Shown here in pieces: positions 12,181 to 24,169 of a stretch of DNA of 64,000 bases. Made by a program: the position numbers and the translations under genes. Origin of the DNA: Cunninghamia lanceolata (lineage: Eukaryota > Streptophyta > Pinopsida > Cupressales > Cupressaceae); NCBI GenBank assembly GCA_027924645.1, contig BSBN01001149.1, forward strand, positions 4,650,001-4,714,000, read 5' to 3'. The first letter of the stretch is position 1, and the number at the start of each line of letters is the position of its first letter. Under the pieces are notes generated by a model. That model was given only the letters and a program-made list of their open reading frames with translations. It was not told the origin of the DNA and did no database searches.

Positions 12181-13617
12181 CGACATCATGTTAGGGATAT
12201 AAATCAGTTACATTTTACAATTATAAAAATATACCTTTTTCTATTCTTAAACTGACAATTGCAATCAGATGTTATTTTGACACTGTCTAAAAATAACATT
12301 AAGTTTTAGCTATGTTAATGTTAAAGTTCAACTTTGATTTTATTTAATTCTAAATATATATTTATTTCTCAATTTAATTATTATTAGTTTCTTTTAAAAT
12401 TCCTTAATTTTTCATAATTAAATAAGTGATTAAGTTATGAGTAAAATTTATTGATTTGTTATGGGTGAAATTAACTTACCTTTATTTACTTTCATTAGTT
12501 GAGTGAGGATTATTAAAAAAAGATTACTCTTTCCTAAATGTCCTAAATGTTAAAGAGTTTATTCTTCCCTCATTAAAAATAAATAGGGAATTGTCAAAAG
12601 ACTTTATTCTTCCTTAAAAGTAGGGAATTACGGAATTGTTAAAAGATTAAAAAATAAATTGAAACAATTAGAACAAGAAAAAAGAATATTATAAAATTGT
12701 ATCCATAATTAGTTGGTATTTGTTTTAATACTCTACTATTTTTGGTTTTAGATTATTGAATGTTGATATTAAAATTTTATATTGGGAATTCCATATTATT
12801 ATTGATATTAAATGCATTGATATTAAAAGTAAAATTATCTAACTACTATATTAATTGTTCTATTTCTATCAACTCTTTATACATATAAAACATTCAATTG
12901 AATTATTTTATCAAACATCATAAAAAAAAGCTTAGAATCATACAATTCTCCAATATTATAATTATGTCAATTGTTGGCATTCTATGTCCCATGGATGCAT
13001 GAAAGATTATCAAAGTGAACAAATATGAAGGATAAACACCACTAAAAAGTGTTTAACAAGATGCATACCAAATTGTTTCAACAAGAACTAACATTTCCAA
13101 GGTTTAAATGAAAATATAAGTGTTAAGAAAATAGGTTTTGGTATGCAATTCAACTCTATTGTGAAAAATTCACACAACACAATATAAAATAGATTACTAA
13201 TTGGAAAGAAATGCACCCAAATTATGGAAATATTTAGACTACAAGCTTATTATAAAAGTTACAAGAGTGTAATTTTGGGGTTTAAAAAGTATGATCCTAA
13301 AATAAGGCTAAGAGATCAAAACAAAACATGAGTGATATGTGGAACTCAAATCAAACAACCATGATATGAATGATTTGTGTAATTTTTAAGGGTAAAAGTA
13401 TTTGCAAAGAAATAGATAAGAATATTATGTGAACAAATTCTATTCTTATGTGTACAAGTACTAGGGTGGCAATGTACATGTGTTGGAATACTTCATATTA
13501 TATGTTTGTCTTATGATGTTAAATGATGTCTTTAAATAGTTACTACATATCAAATAGTTTTATCCATTAATATAAATTTGGCAATTAATATTACACCAAA
13601 TAAAGCATTTGAAATGA
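12181..13617. other. AT-rich spacer, nothing recognisable
   Basis: Strongly AT-rich DNA with many short A and T runs and no frame worth calling. No terminal repeats, target duplications or RNA genes seen. Confidence 0.6.
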
Positions 13618-13790
13618 CCTAACCCTAACCATAACCATAATTCTAACCCTAACACTACCCTAACCGTAACACTAACTCCAATGTTAGAATTAGGGTTAGG
13701 GTTAGGTTAGAATTATGTTATGGTTAGAATTTTGTTTAGAATTAGGTTAGGGTTATGGTTAGAATTAAGGTTAGGGGTAGAACTAGTATA
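13618..13790. repeat. Degenerate telomere-like repeats in inverted order
   Basis: The left half is built of CCCTAA-like words (about 13618-13680) and the right half of TTAGGG-like words (about 13684-13790), meeting near 13682. The units are mostly six-base TTAGGG or GGTTAG variants, not the seven-base TTTAGGG usual in plants, and they are interrupted. This is an interstitial array that could fold back on itself. Confidence 0.75.
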
Positions 13791-13809
13791 CCTAAATTTT
13801 TTAAATATA

Positions 13810-13919
13810 TCTGAAGTACAACGAGAGATATCCTTCTTGAGGCACCTATTTCCACCTGTGTGATAAATTGATTACAAAAATACACACTTCGAGAAGGATA
13901 TCTCTCGACGTACTTTAGA
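13810..13919. repeat. Inverted repeat (28-bp arms) beside the telomere-like array
   Basis: Arms at 13810-13837 and 13892-13919 match at 25 of 28 positions as reverse complements; both contain the word GAGAGATATCCTTCT. The loop is 54 bases. The size fits a small hairpin or a foldback element, but I found no clear target duplication. Confidence 0.7.
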
Positions 13920-16325
13920 TACATTATATAGTGGAATTAAGGACTCTCATATTACTACCATATAGATAAAAACCAAAAGGCAACAAACACATTTAAATAA
14001 TAAAAATAAAACTATAAAATAACTCTAAGTAAATAAAACAAAATAAAATAATTCTTTAAGTAAATAAAAATAGTTCTTCAAATATAAATAAAATAAACAA
14101 CATAAATAAAATAAAACATTCTTAAATAATTCTGACCTAAAATAAAATAACTCTTTAATAAATAAATGTATGTATTTAATTTATTAAAAAATTACTTTCT
14201 ATATAAAATAAATTTGAAATGTGGAGTATGAAGATCTTTAAAATCCTGCACTATCATTTCACATGCCATTACAAAGCTTAAGAGAAATTAAGACAAAATT
14301 AATAATAGCCACGTTGTTAGCTTTAAAGTGAAAGATGTGACAGTTTTATTTCATTTAATGTACTTTTTTAGTACCATGGGCCAATTTTGGCCTTTCGTAC
14401 ATTACCTACTGGATCCTTACAAAATGCTATAGTTGACGGGAAGTAACAGAACAACAGCTTCCTTGAGTGGATTAAAGTAATTGATGTGTGGAAATATGAA
14501 CAACACTTGTATGGTAATTGTATTATTTTAACAATAATTATTAATAAAGTGTACAAAATTCATTATTGCATGTCTTGAACAATGTGTTGTAATAAGAGGT
14601 AAAATTTTAGGGCCGATCAGATTATCATAACTCATTTTTTAAATATTTGTTATTAAAAAGTTTATATATAAAATTTGAAAAAAACAAATATTTACTTTAC
14701 ATAAAAAAATTCCAACATTTAACTAGTTGATATAGTTGATAGGTAAATATTTGTTATTAAAAAGCTTATATATAAAATTTGAAAAAAACAAATATTTACT
14801 TTACATAAAAGATTCCAACATTTAACTAGTTGATCTAGTTGATAGGTACGAAGTTAAAAAACTGATTACAATAGTATTTGCGGAAGGCAAGTCATAATAA
14901 CATAAAGACAAGCTGCAAATCAAAACAAACTTCACTTTTTTTTCCACAACACTACACAACAGTCAGTAAATGATTAACATACCAAGTAATAGGTTGTTAA
15001 TAAAACTAATTGAACCCCACCGAATGTTTTTGGATTGACTCGATCATTATTATCTTATATGATTGCGATCTTAATATATGTGTTTGTCCATAAAGAAACG
15101 GTAATGAATTTTCCTTTTCCAAATAAATGTAACACCTAAATTATGAGAACTAGTTACCAACTAATGTTACAGAAAGGAAAAGCAAGCCATCATGCTTATA
15201 AGTTTCTTTTAACAGAAGATTTTAACTTATGACTCTTTACTTTCAAAATAAATTTTAAAAAATCAAATAAATAGTAATTATTTGAGGCCGTGTTTCTACT
15301 ATTTTGTGGACTACATTATTTCTTTCAATGTGAAAAATTAAAAGAGAGATTGGTATAATAAGCCCTCACAAAAATACAGTAATAAGTAGATCAACAGATT
15401 GGGAGGGCTTTTGGTGCATGAAATGGTTCGTGAACCTTGACCCACAAAATAAGGACATCCTGCCTATAATGTAACTTAATAGGAGTAAGATGCTATGCCA
15501 GATTTCTCTCCCTCCATTTTAAACAAATTGCTTATAACATATTTTTCGCAATAACCAATCAAAATGATGCAATACCAGATTAACGAAATGCATCATTTGA
15601 TAACAACATTTTTTCATATTCTTCTCTCTAGACTTCTGTCTGTTTTCCATCCTTTTAGCTTCATTTTATATCATGTCAAATACGCCGTAGCAATTGTTTT
15701 GACAAATGCTGAAAGAGTAAACAGATTCAAACTCCATGTGAAATTTCCCAGTAACAAAGCAAACAGTATTAAGCCATTTGCCAGAAGCCAATGAAGATAC
15801 AGCTCAAAGCGCATATTTTATATATCATTATGGCATTTCATAATGAAAAATTATCATATATCAGCAGCAGATATGAATTTCATGGTAATCTTACTTCTCA
15901 CACTAACGAAATTGGGTCTTTCAAAAAACATAGAAACCAGAAAAAAAGACACCATAGAAAATGTAAACCAGAAATTAAAAATTTTAATTTTAAAAGAACG
16001 CCTAACAAACAAGAGGGAAAATATATGCTTCAAAAATATAAAATATTACTTCATCATCAAATTTAATGGAATCCAGAGTGAAGGAACCTTGACAAGATGA
16101 AAGGGAACGCTCACTTCAACTATCTGATGTGTTAGTTCGAAATTAATTTCTATGGTAAACTTCAGAGTCAATAGCTTTGATTCTGCTATTTCTCTATAAC
16201 AGGGATTTAAGAAATAACAGAAAAGCCGCTTAAGGACACTTCAATTTTGTCAGTAATTCTTATTCAAAAAAAATGGTTTGAATTACATTGTTTCAGAAAA
16301 AATTCGTGTCACATGTACTCTAACT
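13920..16325. other. AT-rich spacer with one tandem duplication
   Basis: No gene recognised. Short frames at 15564-16100 overlap each other in several frames and have no motifs. The one notable structure is the 104-bp tandem duplication at 14641-14847. Confidence 0.5.
14641..14847. repeat. 104-bp direct tandem duplication
   Basis: Copy 1 (14641-14744) and copy 2 (14745-14847) are nearly identical. Differences are a T/C at the AAAAAGYTTATA position, one A fewer in the second copy and one base in the TAGTTGAT block. It looks like a recent local duplication. Confidence 0.85.
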
Positions 16326-17021
16326 TCATCCAACCCACATAGACATTCCAGTGCCTGCGGCAAAAAGTCTATCAGAGGTCACAAATTTATCAGCATTTTT
16401 AACTTAAAAATAAACAAAGGAAAACTATAGTTTCAAAACTAGTCTCAGGTAAGGAGATGAACAAAGAACAGAAGTTGCATTTCAATGGAGGATATTAACC
16501 AAGGAGAAAAATGGTCATTTCAAAAAGCGTGAATATGAAAATGTTAAGCATTTCCCATAAATTTCCTCCACTTTAAAGAGTATCAATAACCACATATTTT
16601 TTTTTTATTATTTTGAACGTATATATTATATAACAAGTCTTAAGAGACGGCAATATCAGTATCATAATTTATTTATTAACGGATAGTTTAGGCTTGGAAT
16701 AGAGTATGCTACTTCTAATAGAAAAATTCAGAATAAACAGCTGAACTGTGATGGATCTATTGTTCCATTGGTTAAACTAAAATCAAGAAACGTTATAAAT
16801 TATACTTCTACCTTTGAAACATACAATTTCCTTACAGCAAGGATTTGATTTGCTACAAGCTTCTGGATCTGCCTGCATGTAGTGTTCTGTTTCCGACATT
16901 TGGGGTCTCCTGCTTGACCCATCATCAGGTAACCTTTTTGGTAATCTTTTTACCCTGAAGAATGGGTCCAGCAGTGAGAACCTTGAAAATACAACACCAC
17001 ATGCAAGCAGATACAGAAGCT
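16326..17021 (-). CDS. Two candidate 3'-terminal exons of an unidentified gene
   Basis: Inferred gene fragment, not recognised. On the minus strand a frame is open from about 17021 to 16812. It begins with a hydrophobic LLYLLACGVVFSRFSLL, which could be a membrane segment, followed by DPFFRVKRLPKRLPDDG and a Cys-rich stretch (CSKSNPCCKEIVCFKG). It ends at AAAG followed by GTAGAAG, a plausible donor. At 16354 an acceptor (TTTTTGCCGCAG) is followed in the matching phase by a few codons (TGMSMWVG) and a TGA at 16326-16328, giving a clean C terminus. The upstream acceptor near 17022 (TTGCTGAG) is weak and I did not find further upstream exons. The LTR element that starts at 17598 may have inserted into an intron of this gene. 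Codon-like structure and phase agreement support it; there is no family match. Confidence 0.33.
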
Positions 17022-17592
17022 CTCAGCAATACAATCTGATGCATGATCCAAAAATCAGATCTTGATACATGATCAAGAGGTCAGATTTCTTCACTATCAG
17101 CCAATGTGTCAAAGAATTTTGACAACTAAGAAAACCTTGTGGACGACAATTTCAAAGCCAGCCAGACATTCCACAGTACTCAAGATTACCTTGGGTTGAT
17201 CCAGAACATCTCAGGGAAGTCAGCATTTTAAGGGAGTGTTGCAGAAAATAGAGCATTTTGTGTTGCTGACGAAACTGCTAGTTCTAACAGAGATAGTTTC
17301 ATAATCACCCAGAAGTACTGAAATTACCCCAGCAATTACATAACCATCGTCTGATGAAAGTGGTTTTCGTACAGTTTGTCTTATTGAGCAGACCAACAGT
17401 TGCCTCTTCCTCTTCCAAGTGTTATGTATAAAAAAACCTGTCTAAGGAGACTTAAAAACATATCGAAGACATTGTACAAGGGATGGCTCAGTTCTTACCT
17501 TCCTAAGTATTCAAAAAGAGGAGTTGCAGACTGATGCACAGTTCCATGGAGTTGCAGGCATGTTGTAGGAGTTGAACTCATTTGTTCATGTT
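17022..17592. other. Spacer before the LTR element, nothing recognised
   Basis: About 570 bases with no frame that I can assign. It may be intronic to the candidate exons at 16326-17021, or part of the LTR-like sequence that resumes after 25291, since the two flanks were contiguous before the insertion. Confidence 0.4.
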
Positions 17593-17597
17593 GCCAT

Positions 17598-18701
17598 TGT
17601 TGGAAACAATGCAGATAATTGAGAGGGGGGGGTGAATCAGTTATCTTAAAACTTTTCTTACTTTTACTTTCTTAACATTCAGTTCTATATCAAAACATGA
17701 AAGCATAAGCAACCATAAGAACAGAAATAAAATTAACACACATAACACAAGGATTTTTACATGGAAACCCTGTTAAGGGAAAAACCACGGGGTGACTAAC
17801 CCAAGATTGTATTCTCTGTTAAAAGAATAGGAGAGTACAAAATGGCACTTGCCAGTTGGGGCTCACTGCTCACAAAAGGCTTACTGCCTACAAGAGACTC
17901 ACTGTCTCTAGAACTTACAGAAGATATCCAAGTGTTTGAACTGATGAACAGCATCTACATATGCAAGAATTCAGTTTCGGTTAGGCTCAATATACTAATC
18001 TAGCACATTTCATTCTTCCTCTGCTTAGTATCACTCTTCTGTCACATTCTGAGCTTGGATTACTGTCTTCGCACTTCTCTCTGCTTTTCTTCGCACTTCA
18101 TCAAAACTTCTATCACTTTCCCACCTTCACAAGCTTGAATCCATCGGGTGTATATATCCGCATCAAGGATTTCAAGCAAGCTTCTAGTCGGCAGCAAGAA
18201 CACTGAAGTTACTGCTCTGTCGGCTGAATCCATACTTGATTAATGATGCGCATCAAAAACTTAGGCATAAAAATCATTAATCATGTCGACCAAAAATGTA
18301 CAATGTCACAAATTACTTGATTGACACTTTTTACACATCCGGATTGAAGTCTGATACTCTCTCAGTCAGTTCTTCCTCTATCTGCTCTGTCTGACTAGAG
18401 CCCAACACTCGGATGTTCATATCTTTTGCATGCTTTGTCACCGGAGACTAAAACTCTGGAATACAATAGTTATGATGCCCCTCTTGACTTGTCCAAATCC
18501 GCAACTCACTGAGTTACACCATCTGAGAGATCTGGACCTGATTGTCAAATCATGTTGCATGCTCTGTTCTTGTCTACCGGACCAAGACAATCTTCAATCT
18601 GACTTCCGGTATAGGCATATTATGTACTGCGGATGTGTGGGATAGACTTTGTTGCCATCAATGACAATACTTGTGAAGCCAAACAGTGGCTCTTGCCAAC
18701 A
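17598..18701 (-). repeat. 3' LTR of the 17.6-25.3 kb element
   Basis: 1,104 bp. As read on plus it starts TGTTGGAAACAATGCAG and ends GCTCTTGCCAACA. A TATA-like GGATATATACAC on minus (about 18149-18160) is conserved with the other LTR. Confidence 0.9.
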
Positions 18702-18716
18702 ATCTCCCCCTTTGGC
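18702..18716 (-). promoter_or_regulatory. Polypurine tract
   Basis: On minus, CCAAAGGGGGAGATT stands directly before the 3' LTR start, the usual place for plus-strand priming. Near-copies of the same tract lie upstream at about 18761, 18807, 18853 and 18891. Confidence 0.85.
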
Positions 18717-18760
18717 ATTGATGGAAACACTTAGTAAAAAATGACTAAGTGTCGCAGTAA

Positions 18761-18866
18761 CTCCCCCTTTGCTTATGCTCTGTTTCTTTACACTGTTTTA
18801 CTGGTGCTCCCCCTTTGCTTATGCTCTGTTTCTTTACACTGTTTTACCGGTGCTCCCCCTTTGCTG
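18761..18866 (-). repeat. 46-bp tandem repeat carrying extra polypurine tracts
   Basis: Copies at 18761-18806 and 18807-18852 with a partial third at 18853-18866. Each begins with CTCCCCCTTTGC on plus, that is GCAAAGGGGGAG on minus, the same core as the real polypurine tract. A further CTCCCCCTTTGACATCAATGG lies near 18891 and resembles the tract plus its upstream flank. Confidence 0.85.
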
Positions 18867-18997
18867 GATTCCTCATTTTTCACTACTCTTCACTCCCCCT
18901 TTGACATCAATGGCAAAGGGTGGGATCCGCATACCAAAATTGTGCAAAAACTATTATATATATGGCCGCATGTGTACATACAATTCATATGTTATAC

Positions 18998-21900
18998 TTA
19001 CATATACTTAAGTATATCCACAAAGGTTGTCTTCAACTGTACAATCTCTATGGCCCAACTCCTCTTCATTCTATCCAAAATAGAGATGTGTCCACTTAAC
19101 AAAAACGCATATGCTTCTGCCCTCTTCAAGTCTGTTGGATCACTGGTCCGGGCTGTACTTAGAGCATCTGTTAAAGCATCATGCAATACTTCTAACTTAG
19201 GGAGGATTATTCCCCTAAGTTCACCCATTCTATCCATCAGATGCCTCTTCTCCTTAACCAGTTTCTTTATTTCATTTATGATAACAACTGCTTGACATTC
19301 TTGGTTTACCAGAGAGATAGTAAGAGGATCAAAATTCTGAGATAGGTTTTGTCAATTTTTCTTCTTGTTCTTTCATCTTCTTCTCAATGTCCTCTGCAAC
19401 TCTAGGCCAAGATAAACAAAATTTATATATATCTCCTCCATCCTTAAGAGCGTTTTCAATGCTCTTTATGCCAATGTCTAGGGCTTTTCTGTCATTGTCA
19501 ATTAGTCCTTGTACCTCACTAAATCTTTTTCCAAAGAACTCTTTCCGGACTTTAGTTTCTGCTGATTTTTCTAAAGATTCAAAGTGTGTATTGACAGAAT
19601 TAACTAAGTTTTTCAAATTACCGGATGGAGAGGCAGATGCATCCTTCTGATATGTGGGCATGATCTTCTCTAGTACTCTGGATACAATATTCAACAGTTC
19701 ACTGTCCTCCATATGGGATTTTAGAAGTTTTTCTTTTGCTTTGGCCTGAGCAAAAGATGCTATCTTCATTATCTGAACCGGAGAGAGAGTCCAGATTCAG
19801 TGGCCCTTGAATCAACTCAGGTTCATCCAGCTCCATCATTTCTTTGTCCAAGAAATTTTGCATTGTCTCTGCAGTGTCTCTTGATGATGATTCAGACTTC
19901 TTCCCTTCAGAGGTGTCCGGACTGGCTGGTTTGGATGTGTCCTCACCATCCTTTTCTGCTTGTTCTTCTTACTCTTTTGCCTTATTTTCTTTCTCTTGAT
20001 TCTCCTTCTCTTATTTTCTTCCTTCCTCTACTTCTCCGGTGACCGGAAGATTTGTCTTGGCAATAGTGGGATCCAGAGGAGTGACATTACCAGTGTCTTC
20101 TGTCAGTGTTTCCTTTTCCTTGTGAACTTCTTCCGGAACCAAAGGGTCTAATGCCTCAGATGGCTCTTCATCAATTTTCTTTAATCCTTCGACATCCTTG
20201 TCAGAAAATGCTTCATTGATTTCCTTTAATCCTTCAACATCCATGGTAGAAGGCTCTTCATCTGCTTCCTCTACAATGGGAAGATTAAACCTTTTCAAGG
20301 CTTTCCGAAGAATTTCTTTTGTTTCATCAACTATTTTGTCAGTTTCTCCTAGCATGAGTTTATTCATTCTAGATTTGCTTCGGAAATCTTCTTTGTTGTC
20401 CTTGAAAACCATGTTCATTTGTTTTGGAGTGATAGATGGACATAACTGTATCACTATTTGTTCCCGGATCTCCAAGTCTTTTGCAATTGCATTTTCTTTT
20501 CTTAGCTCCAGTACTTCTTCTAGGCTTTTAGGAATTAATGAAATTATTTCAATGAAGGCTTTGTTATAGATGTTCAAGTACATGACAATTGTTTCCTCAA
20601 GTATTCTCTTATCTGCATCATTATATTCATCATAGAACTCTGTCACCGGCTGCAGGTTTCCATCCACAGTGACTGCTTTGATGATGTCTTCAATTGAGAG
20701 AGTGGGTTTCTCAACAAACTCTTTTGTGTTCTCTTCCTCATTTCTGCTACCGGATGACTTTCTGGACGTTCTTTTCTTCTTCATTTTCCTGACTTCCTCA
20801 TCTGATTCTGTCTCTTCATCATCTTTTTGGCTCACATATGTTCTTGTGGCCTTGGTCTTCATTCTCTTTTCTCCTTTACCGGATGGCTTGACTTCTAGTT
20901 TGGTGATCCTTGAGTTTTTAGGAGTGACAGGAGCAAAACTCCAGGAAGATCTTGTCCGGGAGGAGGCTTCCACCGGAACGCTTTCTTTCTTTGCTTCTTG
21001 CCTTTCTTTTTCTGTTTTCTCTAATTTTTCTCTATTAGCATCTACTACCTCCTTTGTTATGCCAAACCTTTTGGCAAGTTCTTCAACTTCCTTTCTCACT
21101 TTTCTCTTGGTCTCAGGCTTCCTTAATTCAACATGTATTTTTATGTTTAGCTCATCAAAGGTGCCAAACCTTTCTGCTTCAGTGTCCTTGGGTTGGCTCA
21201 ACAAGTGTTGAACATGTACTTCCAATATGTTTTCATCGACCTCATATCCCATGGGCATTACCCACACAGTTCTTGGCTCAACTGCCTCCATTAGGCATTG
21301 ATCTGTGTCTAACCATGAAGCAAACTGTGTCTTTGTATTTTTCAACTATTGACTTTGGTATTCTCTCTCTTGCATGCATCATGCTTTGGAAGTTCTTAAA
21401 GTAACCCCAGAGAGCTGCCTTCTGGGGTTGTGCATCACCAAGTTCATACAAATAATCCCTGATTTGAATAGCAACTGGTTTGTCATTTGCCCAGATCAGA
21501 CCTCTTGATCCTGGTAGCTCATTCATGAAGTAGAAGAATAGACGTAATACCAGACTGCCATACTTGAAGAGATTTTTCTTGTCTTTCTTGATCTTCTCCA
21601 GATTCTCCATCAGTTGATTCAGTAGAAGTTCACATAAATCATAATCTGCGTTTTCTCTTAGCATTTGATATGCAGCATAGATTGTTGCACCGGATACAGA
21701 ATTCTCCCTGCTTGAGTGATAAATCTTGTAACCAATTATAATTGATGCAAACTTGACATCTGGATCAGTAATATCATCTATAGGCATTGCCCTCTTGTCA
21801 TATTTTGATCTGGTGGCTTCTGTTACCATTTGATTATTCACAACTTTGAGTGCAGGTAACCCACCAGTTGAGTGTAATCCAGTTACAGCCCTGATGGCAT

Positions 21901-22346
21901 CTTTGGTTATCTTAAATGGACTCATTAACCACAAAATTATCATGTATCCTGCTCAAGACATACCGGACCCATTCGTCTTCTCCAAATGACGGGAAATGCA
22001 TGCAATGTGCAAAGTGCTTATCCTTTAGGGCCTTGAATTCCATCTTGAGTTCAAAGTTCTCATTACTTAGTTGTTTGCGATACAATTCTATCAATTCTAG
22101 GTCTCCCAGTTCCTTAAGGTTTGTATGAATGTAAACTCTAACATCTTCTACATGCAGAACACCATGCGGGATACTAGAAAATGCACCCAAGGGATCAACT
22201 TCTAGAGACTTGTAAGGGTGTTTCTTGAATTTTGGTCTCGGCCTTTCAAAGATATTAACAACCATCAGAGTAGCCATTCTAATCGACAGAATTTGAAGAG
22301 ATTTTGCAGAAAGAAATACCTTTTTGCGCCTTAGGGTTTGTTGCAA
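18998..22346 (-). pseudogene. Unknown ORF of about 1,090 codons in pol-less LTR element
   Basis: I do not recognise this protein. The probable start is the ATG at 22277 and the stop is at 18998. The reading is interrupted by one-base shifts near 21940, 21320, 19765 and 19330 and by two stops near 20011 and 19975; otherwise it is open throughout. The N-terminal third is a compact mixed domain (DPLGAFSSIPHGVLHVEDVR, later LRLFFYFMNELPGSRGLIW and a PRTVWVMPMGYEVDE motif). The middle is a highly charged Lys/Glu and Ser-rich region (RKMKKKRTSRKSS), possibly a nuclear localisation signal. The C-terminal third is helical (SIENALKDGGDIYKF and LPKLEVLHDALTDALSTART). No zinc knuckle, protease, RT or DDE motif is present. 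It is on the same strand as gag, between gag and the polypurine tract, so it is an element-carried gene rather than a host gene. Confidence 0.7.
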
Positions 22347-22978
22347 CTGTTGGATTGAAATCCTGATTGATTTTGATCTTTAGTTTCTACTTGAATGTTC
22401 TGCAGGATCTCTTCTCAGAGCTCTTCTCTCTTCTCAGAGCTCTTCTCTCTTCTTCATTTTGAATGCAAAGTATCATAAATGACGAATGAAGACCCTTTTA
22501 TCCTTCCGCAAAACCTAATTTGCCATTGTAATAAATGCACAGCCTCTTAAGTTATCCGGTTACCCTGATTCTCAAGTGAGCTTTTCATGAATCGTCTTGC
22601 GAATCTTCAAACTAGTATCTTAGTGAGTTGATAACACATAATAGTCTTATAAACTTGCCTCTGGATCCGCAGATCAAAATATTGTATTTGCAGATCATAC
22701 CGGATCAATTTGTATTGCTCTGTTAACACTGGATGGTTGCCAGAACCGGATCTACTCAAGTGGTCATAAACCTTTTGAACCTTCATGCGGACCTCTCACA
22801 TTCTGACTGAAAGCTCTTTGGAGGATTCTCTAAGAACCCTTTAATCCGCAACATCAGATGTCTATTCAATGTGCCGAAGCTGGGGGAATTTTGATCTTCT
22901 TTTGCTACTCCCCCTGAGCCAGAGCTCACCTTTTAATTACCGGAAGAGTTACCAGCACCGGATTCTAGTGTGGACTCA
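22347..22978. other. Spacer between gag and the unknown ORF
   Basis: No coding frame of note. It contains a short tandem duplication at about 22409-22455, two and a half copies of a 19-base CT-rich unit with the word CTCAGAGCTCTT. It may hold an internal promoter or splice signals for the downstream ORF, but nothing specific is visible. Confidence 0.5.
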
Positions 22979-24105
22979 TTACCAATGTTCATCACTCTTC
23001 TTTACCCAAGCCTTGCTCATCTCCTTCTGAATCTCATCCACATTCATTTTACCTTTTCCTTTGTCTTGTTTCTGATCATGTTTCACCGGACCTTTTCTAT
23101 CATAATTTCTACTTCTGCAGAATCTAACTATATAACCGGATTTATTGCAATTGTAACACAACATTTCCTTGCTTATTTGGTTGATATCCTCTTGATCTAC
23201 ACTGATTAGCCATATGCCCCATTCTATTGCATGTAAAGCATCTACCATTGAAAGAATTGTTTATTTGCATATTTCTGCATTCATGAGATTTGTGACCATA
23301 CCTTTTGCAACTAAAACATTGACCGGAGAAGGATGAATTGTTCTGATTCATTTTGTTCCTGCACTGAGTTGCTTTATGACAGAATTTGTTGCAATTGAAG
23401 CAGTTTCCATTGAAAGATGGATATCTTTGGGCATTTGGTTGCCTTACCGGAGGTCTTCTAGGCCTGTTTCTTTGACTTCCTAATCCAAAGTTCTTTTGAC
23501 CAGATCCAGAGCTTTCATCTTTCTCATATCCTAAGCCACGTTTATCATCTACCCTCTTTTGACTTTCAAGAACTTCAAGTTGGGTTGAGCTTATCTTGAA
23601 TTTTTCTTTGTATTCATTTGCAGAATGAAGATTTTGTTTAAGAGTGTCTAACTGGCTCTCAAGTTGTTCTTCATTGTATCTGGCTTCTTCAAGATCAGAT
23701 TCAAGATGCCTAATTAATCTGTCCATTTTGTGGTAGTCCTCTGTTTTCTCCTTGAGGGATTGTTTTAGGTTATCTTCAATCTTTCTCTTCTCTTCAATTT
23801 TTTGAGTGAATTTCATAACCCCTGATTCCATTTCATGTCTTATCATAATGACTTCTTTTGACAGCTTCTCACATAGCTTAGTTTTCTCATTCAGATCCTC
23901 ATCAGTATTATTGGCTTCATTCTGATTTGTTAATTTCTGAAGTAGTTCCTTTCTTTTTTTTACAGAATTAATGAGTTTTTCTTTCAGCTCATTGATGAAA
24001 TCATCAGCTTCCTTGAGTCTCTCTCAAATTATTGACCTCAGAGTGGGATTGTTCAAGATCATCTAGGGCAGACTGAAGTTGTTCTTTCATACCATATGCA
24101 TCCAT
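22979..24105 (-). pseudogene. Gag with coiled coil and four CCHC zinc knuckles
   Basis: The nucleocapsid-bearing gag of the element, starting at an ATG at 24105 close to the primer site. The N-terminal half is a long coiled coil (ELKEKLINSVKKRKELLQKL and onward) rich in Glu, Lys and Leu. The C-terminal half has four zinc knuckles: CFNCNKFCHKATQC, CFSCKRYGHKSHEC, CFTCNRMGHMANQC and CYNCNKSGYIVRFC. The fourth has Tyr in place of the metal-binding His. A one-base shift near 24030 breaks the coiled coil and a second near 23170 separates knuckles three and four. The reading ends with DEHW and a stop. In autonomous copia elements a protease D-S-G motif would follow; here it does not. Zinc knuckles bind RNA and package the genome. 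Confidence 0.8.
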
Positions 24106-24150
24106 TGAGATTCCCAGATCTTCCTTAAGCTGTTAGGCTTGTTCAGAGGA

Positions 24151-24167
24151 ACTTGGCTCTGATACCG
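24151..24167 (-). promoter_or_regulatory. Primer-binding site (initiator Met tRNA type)
   Basis: On minus the sequence directly after the 5' LTR is TCGGTATCAGAGCCAAG. It matches the TGGTATCAGAGC consensus used by many plant retrotransposons, with one mismatch. It fixes the element's orientation as minus. Confidence 0.85.
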
Positions 24168-24169
24168 AT

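Noticed and set aside
13618..13790. A genuine telomere end
   Set aside because: The array is short, degenerate, inverted and flanked on both sides by ordinary sequence, so it is interstitial.
18741..19295. 184-codon plus-strand frame
   Set aside because: Antisense to the end of the unknown ORF and the polypurine-tract repeat; no motif.
20669..21211. 180-codon plus-strand frame rich in Ser, Leu and Phe
   Set aside because: It is the complement of the charged Lys/Glu-rich part of the unknown minus-strand ORF; such composition is typical of a shadow frame.
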